Source: Mesorhizobium sp. ORS 3359 (GTDB taxonomy: Bacteria > Pseudomonadota > Alphaproteobacteria > Rhizobiales > Rhizobiaceae). From it: a stretch of 64,000 nt of DNA. Every line of letters begins with the position of its first letter. Position 1 is the first letter of the stretch. The notes beneath the pieces were generated by a model. It saw nothing but the letters and a program-made list of their open reading frames with translations, was not told the DNA's origin and did not search any database. Positions 60,422-64,000 of this stretch are shown here, in pieces. The position numbers and the translations under genes are program-made. The stretch is from the NCBI GenBank assembly GCA_000824845.1, contig CCNC01000190.1:1-64000 (forward strand), read 5' to 3'.

Positions 60422-62815
60422 TCAGTTGGCCAGCTGGACAGCGGCAGCAAGGACGGTCGGCAGTCCGGATGACATGACCTCCGGGTCCCTGCCCGTCAGC
60501 GCAGCCCGGACGTCATCGTTCGAAGCGTTCATCCACCTTTCGACCTCCTGCCACGCCCAGACGTAGCCACGCGGCGACCTTCCAAGGCGCGGAACGGACG
60601 TCTTCGTGCTCCGCCTGCAGTCGCCTAGCCTCTTCAGGATCGGCGTGATCTGTTGCACCGTGATTGTCTTCCTCATCCGCTCTTCCACGGCCTCGGCAAC
60701 ATCCTCGGCCAGATACACGGGCCGCTCGAACGGTCCAGAGCGGGTTTCCCGCAGTTCGACAATAACCTGCTCCAGCACCGGCGCGCTGGCCCGTATCAAC
60801 TCTTCCTTCGCACCGGTTCGCGGTGGCTCGGCGTTGGCGTCGAAATCGGAGAGGTCGACCTGCAGGAGGCAGTGCTTGAAGGCGGCAACGCTCTCGTCCG
60901 AAAGGCCGACGTCGACGAGTTCACGATAATATGCGTCTTCCCGCTTGGCGGCTTCGACCTTGCACACGAAGAGCCGCCGGTCATCATGCTCAATGGCCAT
61001 GGGCTTATCGCTGTTGGTCATGATGATGATGCCGCGAGGCGTCCTCACGTTGAACGCGTCAATCCCCTTCCGCTCGACGGATTGGATTTCCTCGGTGGCC
61101 CAACGCTTAAGGCGGTTGTAAGCCGCCTTGAGATCATCGATCTGTAGCTCATCCAGAGCCAAAAGACGAACGTTTCCCAGCTCGGCTTGCCAACGCTCGG
61201 CCAGGACGCCGCCATAGACCTCGCGAACGTCATTCTCATGGAACATGCGCTTGACCACCTGCATCAGGAGGTTCTTGCCAACACCCTGCCTGGATTGCAG
61301 CACGATTGCCGATTTGATCTTGGCGGCCGGCCGCTGGACGAGATGGGCAAGGTACTGAAGCACCCACCGCCTTTCGGCGTCGCCGGGCAAAAGGTAATGA
61401 AGATGGTCAAGCCAGAGCGAGGCGTCGCCTTTTGCGGAAGCGATGCCTCCGTCCCTCCAGGTGTTAAAGGTCCGGACGCCATTCTCCTCGACGATAAGCT
61501 TGTGGTTCCCAACCAGGAAGTCGTGCTCGTCGGCCAGACAGGACAGCTTCGAATTGCGGAAGGCCGTGCTGGCCAGCTGTTTCTTGCGCATGTTCCGCGT
61601 GAAGGAGCGATCGAAATTGTCCTTCGTCTTGTCGCGCCCGGTTGAGATGTCAAAGAACAGACCGGTTTTGGCGTCGAGAACATACTTCGCCTGTAGCGGC
61701 GCGAGCCCCGGGTCCGTGTGGGCCAGTTCCACCGGAGTCCGAATGACCATCCCCTCGCGGAAGAGGCACCCCTCGCACTCGGAGTTGGTTGCGGCGATTG
61801 TCAAGCAACGCTTCGGGCGGAACTTCGCGGCGTGCTCCAGCTTGTCCTCGGCCTGCTGGTAAGAGTAGCGCTGATCACGAGACGACATCTCGTGGAAATA
61901 CCGCCGCCCTTGCGGGATGTGCGCTAGGATGTCAGCTGCGTCCTTCCACTGCGGCTCTGTCAGGCGGTCGCTGCCCTCATCGCATGAACGAAGAAAACGG
62001 CAGGCCGTAAACATGGCGAGAGCACCAGCGGCATTTTTACTGGCATCTTCGTCGTCGGACATCATTTCTTGGCGAAGCGCGTCCATCAGCGAATGCTCGA
62101 CAGAACGAGGCCGATTGTCGGAACCAGCGGATATGCGGGTCGCGACGATGCCTTCCAGTTGTTCGAGAGTCCAGGTTCGACCGCTTGCCCGCTCCAGGAT
62201 GTGGACGGGTTTAGCCGGTCGAGTTTTCGGGTTGAACGTCCCCGGCACCCTGAGGACACGCCCAAGCTCCGCAATGGTGTCCAGCTTCAGCCCGTGCCTT
62301 TTCCAGGCCAACCGAGCCTGCTCCTCCCAGGCCGACCAGAGCCGCTGAACGCGGCTCCGTTCTGCATGTGTCTGCAGCAGAATTGGCTCCTGGAACTGCC
62401 AGACGGGGTAGAGCCCCCCGCCGGAATGGATGGTGAGGGTGGGCTCTGGCAAGCCCGCCTCCTGCAGCAGCCTGAGGGCCTGCTCCTCATTCTCCGGCAG
62501 GTTCGTGGCGGCGTGCACACCAGTGGCGAGGTCGACATCCAGCGCAAGGAAAGCGACGGCACAGGCCGTGTCCTGGCGTCGGGTCCGTTCCTTCGCAGCC
62601 TGGTGATCATGAAGAGCCACCGCGAGGTAACGATGAGCGTCTCCGGGCTGTGCTGCCAGAAAGTCGAACGCAACTTCACGATCCTTATAGGGGAAATGGA
62701 CATGCCTGCGCTTCGTCCCCGACTGGTCACGTTCGAACACCACGAGGTTGCCCTCGCTCTCGTGCCCGAACATCCGTTCGATGTAGTCCTTGATCTGCTT
62801 CCTGTTGGACTGCAT
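60422..62815 (-). CDS. Primase-helicase replication protein of an integrated element
   Basis: A 797-residue protein. The N-terminal ~250 residues resemble a RepB/PrimPol-type primase (FLALDVDL with the acidic pair; IHSGGGLYPVWQF). The middle has a cysteine-containing insertion (NSECEGCLF). The C-terminal half carries an SF3/D5-type helicase: Walker A VLQSRQGVGKNLL, Walker B LLALDELQ, sensor IIIMTNSDKPMAIE and DDRRLFV. Such proteins initiate replication of plasmids, phages and satellite elements. ATG 62815 with TAGG upstream is chosen; a GTG six bases before is possible. Read after the small gene at 62822. Confidence 0.82.
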   Translation of the reverse strand: MQSNRKQIKDYIERMFGHESEGNLVVFERDQSGTKRRHVHFPYKDREVAFDFLAAQPGDAHRYLAVALHDHQAAKERTRRQDTACAVAFLALDVDLATGVHAATNLPENEEQALRLLQEAGLPEPTLTIHSGGGLYPVWQFQEPILLQTHAERSRVQRLWSAWEEQARLAWKRHGLKLDTIAELGRVLRVPGTFNPKTRPAKPVHILERASGRTWTLEQLEGIVATRISAGSDNRPRSVEHSLMDALRQEMMSDDEDASKNAAGALAMFTACRFLRSCDEGSDRLTEPQWKDAADILAHIPQGRRYFHEMSSRDQRYSYQQAEDKLEHAAKFRPKRCLTIAATNSECEGCLFREGMVIRTPVELAHTDPGLAPLQAKYVLDAKTGLFFDISTGRDKTKDNFDRSFTRNMRKKQLASTAFRNSKLSCLADEHDFLVGNHKLIVEENGVRTFNTWRDGGIASAKGDASLWLDHLHYLLPGDAERRWVLQYLAHLVQRPAAKIKSAIVLQSRQGVGKNLLMQVVKRMFHENDVREVYGGVLAERWQAELGNVRLLALDELQIDDLKAAYNRLKRWATEEIQSVERKGIDAFNVRTPRGIIIMTNSDKPMAIEHDDRRLFVCKVEAAKREDAYYRELVDVGLSDESVAAFKHCLLQVDLSDFDANAEPPRTGAKEELIRASAPVLEQVIVELRETRSGPFERPVYLAEDVAEAVEERMRKTITVQQITPILKRLGDCRRSTKTSVPRLGRSPRGYVWAWQEVERWMNASNDDVRAALTGRDPEVMSSGLPTVLAAAVQLAN

Positions 62816-62821
62816 GCACAC

Positions 62822-63187
62822 CTACCATGCCTTTCGAGAAAACAACGTGGTTAGGAAGCTCCGGGGGTCGTCGTGATCATAGGCTGCGAACTCGCGAACG
62901 CGACGAGCGCGATCGTCCTCCAGGATGATATCGGCGGCTTGTCTGACTTCTTCGTCACTAGCCTCACGTGCTGCCCAATATTTCCAGCTCGGAACGAACT
63001 TCTTCAGAAACCAGTAGTGGCCTGAGGCGTAAGCGGGATGCGGCCTAGGGCCAAGACCTGCCTGAACCAGCTCGATGAGCGCTGCCTTCGGGATGTGAAG
63101 TCGCTGAGCGACGTTGATGTCGACCATTAGATGTCCGTCCTGTTTGGCCAAGTATGGGTAAAGGTCGATAGGGAACTGCTCTTTCAC
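62822..63187 (-). CDS. Small helix-turn-helix-like protein of the accessory module
   Basis: A 121-residue protein from GTG 63187, with AAGGAAG at good spacing; the longer open frame lacks one. The middle (DINVAQRLHIPKAALIELVQAGLGPRPHPA) looks like a DNA-binding helix-turn-helix, followed by a charged helix (REASDEEVRQAADIILEDDRARRVREF). Its stop lies only seven bases from the primase start. The 226-base gap upstream shows no gene. Confidence 0.65.
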   Translation of the reverse strand: MKEQFPIDLYPYLAKQDGHLMVDINVAQRLHIPKAALIELVQAGLGPRPHPAYASGHYWFLKKFVPSWKYWAAREASDEEVRQAADIILEDDRARRVREFAAYDHDDPRSFLTTLFSRKAW

Positions 63188-63413
63188 GCGGGTCTTCCTT
63201 CTGCAAAACTGGCTTCTGCCAGCGCCGAAGAGATGTGAACCGGGAGAGAAGGCAACAACCGGCGAGTGATGCACGCCGCCGCGAGATGATGCACCGCCGG
63301 GACAGATATGCGAGGAATAGAGCCAACTAGCCCCACTCCTCTCATAGCTGACCAGGTGCGATTGCGTCGCGAGTTGTTTGTCGAAACGCGTTAATGACCC
63401 CGATGATTGTCGG

Positions 63414-63914
63414 TCAGTGGCTCACGTTTGGCGCCGCGGGTGTGCTTTCCAAATCGTATTGGCCAACCCAGCTATAACCCCAAACGATCGAAGATGGTTT
63501 GGGAAGATCTTGCAAACTCACCTCCAAGACATTCTCGTCTTGACAGGAGAGCAAAATGCTCTCGTTTTCCGGAAGATCGTCAACAATATGGGTGAGCCAA
63601 GGACGGATGTGCAGGCTCCCATCCCAAAGAGTGAAGGCGGCGAACGGCCAATTTTTGTGAATGACCATGTAGCTGGCCTTCACCACCTTAAAGTGGGAAA
63701 TATCTTTCCCCGTCGACAGGTAAACACCAGCCGAAGGGACGGCGTCATCCTCTTCTTCCCTTAGCCGCAAGATCGCCTCTTCAGGAAAGTGCGGTTCGCC
63801 GTCGATCATGATCGGATGCGGCAGGACGCCATGCTCAGCCATCCATTGCACGTGCCGTTTGAGCACCCCCAGCAATTCTGCGACTTCTTTAATTGTCAAA
63901 TGTTTGTCGGACAT
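63414..63914 (-). CDS. MerR/excisionase-like helix-turn-helix protein
   Basis: A 166-residue protein; AAAGGAACC precedes the ATG. Residues ~5-50 form a MerR/excisionase-like helix-turn-helix (LTIKEVAELLGVLKRHVQWMAEHGVLP, then FPEEAILRLRE). The C-terminal ~110 residues are not recognised. It is the most upstream gene seen of the accessory module; no gene lies in 63915-64000. Confidence 0.65.
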   Translation of the reverse strand: MSDKHLTIKEVAELLGVLKRHVQWMAEHGVLPHPIMIDGEPHFPEEAILRLREEEDDAVPSAGVYLSTGKDISHFKVVKASYMVIHKNWPFAAFTLWDGSLHIRPWLTHIVDDLPENESILLSCQDENVLEVSLQDLPKPSSIVWGYSWVGQYDLESTPAAPNVSH

Positions 63915-64000
63915 AGGGTTCCTTTCGTTAGGTTCGTCCGACTTGCATTTGGTCCCGTCCAGCTCGATCCGCTAGGTACGTTCTTCGCGATACTAGAGGG

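Overview
The window looks like the chromosome of a high-GC alphaproteobacterium of the order Rhizobiales, most likely Mesorhizobium or a close relative. This rests on base composition, the many solute-binding-protein sugar ABC genes, LysR/GntR regulators and SDRs, the integrase fragment type and the bufferin genes. It is inference from protein style, not from a marker gene. No rRNA, tRNA or CRISPR array was seen.

Layout. (1) 1-254: the end of an IS630-type element inserted at a TA dinucleotide inside an integrase gene. (2) 440-18328: a large catabolic island in several transcription units. It holds a GntR regulator, a HisD-like dehydrogenase, several SDRs, two extradiol-type VOC proteins, a complete sugar-type ABC importer (binding protein, two permeases, double ATPase), an NmrA-like protein, two TIM-barrel isomerases, two MDR dehydrogenases and a FAH-family hydrolase. 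Three copies of one AT-rich inverted repeat (core AAAAAT-N2-ATTTT) sit in front of the main transcription units and suggest a single regulon. (3) 19033-25967: a five-gene operon read on the minus strand: cyclase/AAA/TPR regulator, YcaO, TfuA, HExxH metallopeptidase and a strikingly AT-rich orphan protein. YcaO plus TfuA is the known pair for peptide backbone thioamidation, so this is a candidate RiPP (modified-peptide) system of unfamiliar composition and the strongest novelty candidate here. (4) 26384-44640: stress and redox metabolism: SDR, SnoaL-like protein, alpha/beta hydrolase, AhpD-like protein, two peroxiredoxin-like proteins, a disulfide reductase-like flavoprotein, type II NADH dehydrogenase, patatin, 3-hydroxybutyrate dehydrogenase, two MFS transporters, DUF302 and cupin secreted proteins, and five LysR regulators, three of which are close paralogues. 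(5) 44805-46522: a small secreted protein, a decayed second copy of it, a patatin-like protein that seems to have lost its active site, and a clear intrinsic terminator. (6) 46669-49266: a bufferin operon (DUF2282 precursor, DUF692/MNIO enzyme, DUF2063 partner, DoxX), a second RiPP-type locus. (7) 49294-57953: quinone reductase, DoxX, two GNATs (one with a frameshifted N-terminus), ClC channel, methyltransferase, DUF1326/DUF2182 pair and a second class III cyclase. (8) 57990-58789: a decay zone with methyltransferase and excalibur-domain remnants. (9) 59066-63914: an accessory module with a primase-helicase, small helix-turn-helix proteins and orphan genes, probably part of an integrated element that continues past the right edge.

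How the genes work together: regions 2 and 4 describe import and oxidation of an unknown sugar- or aromatic-like substrate and handling of peroxides and reactive products. Regions 3 and 6 are two unrelated peptide-modification systems about 20 kb apart. Regions 1, 8 and 9 show mobile-DNA activity around them.
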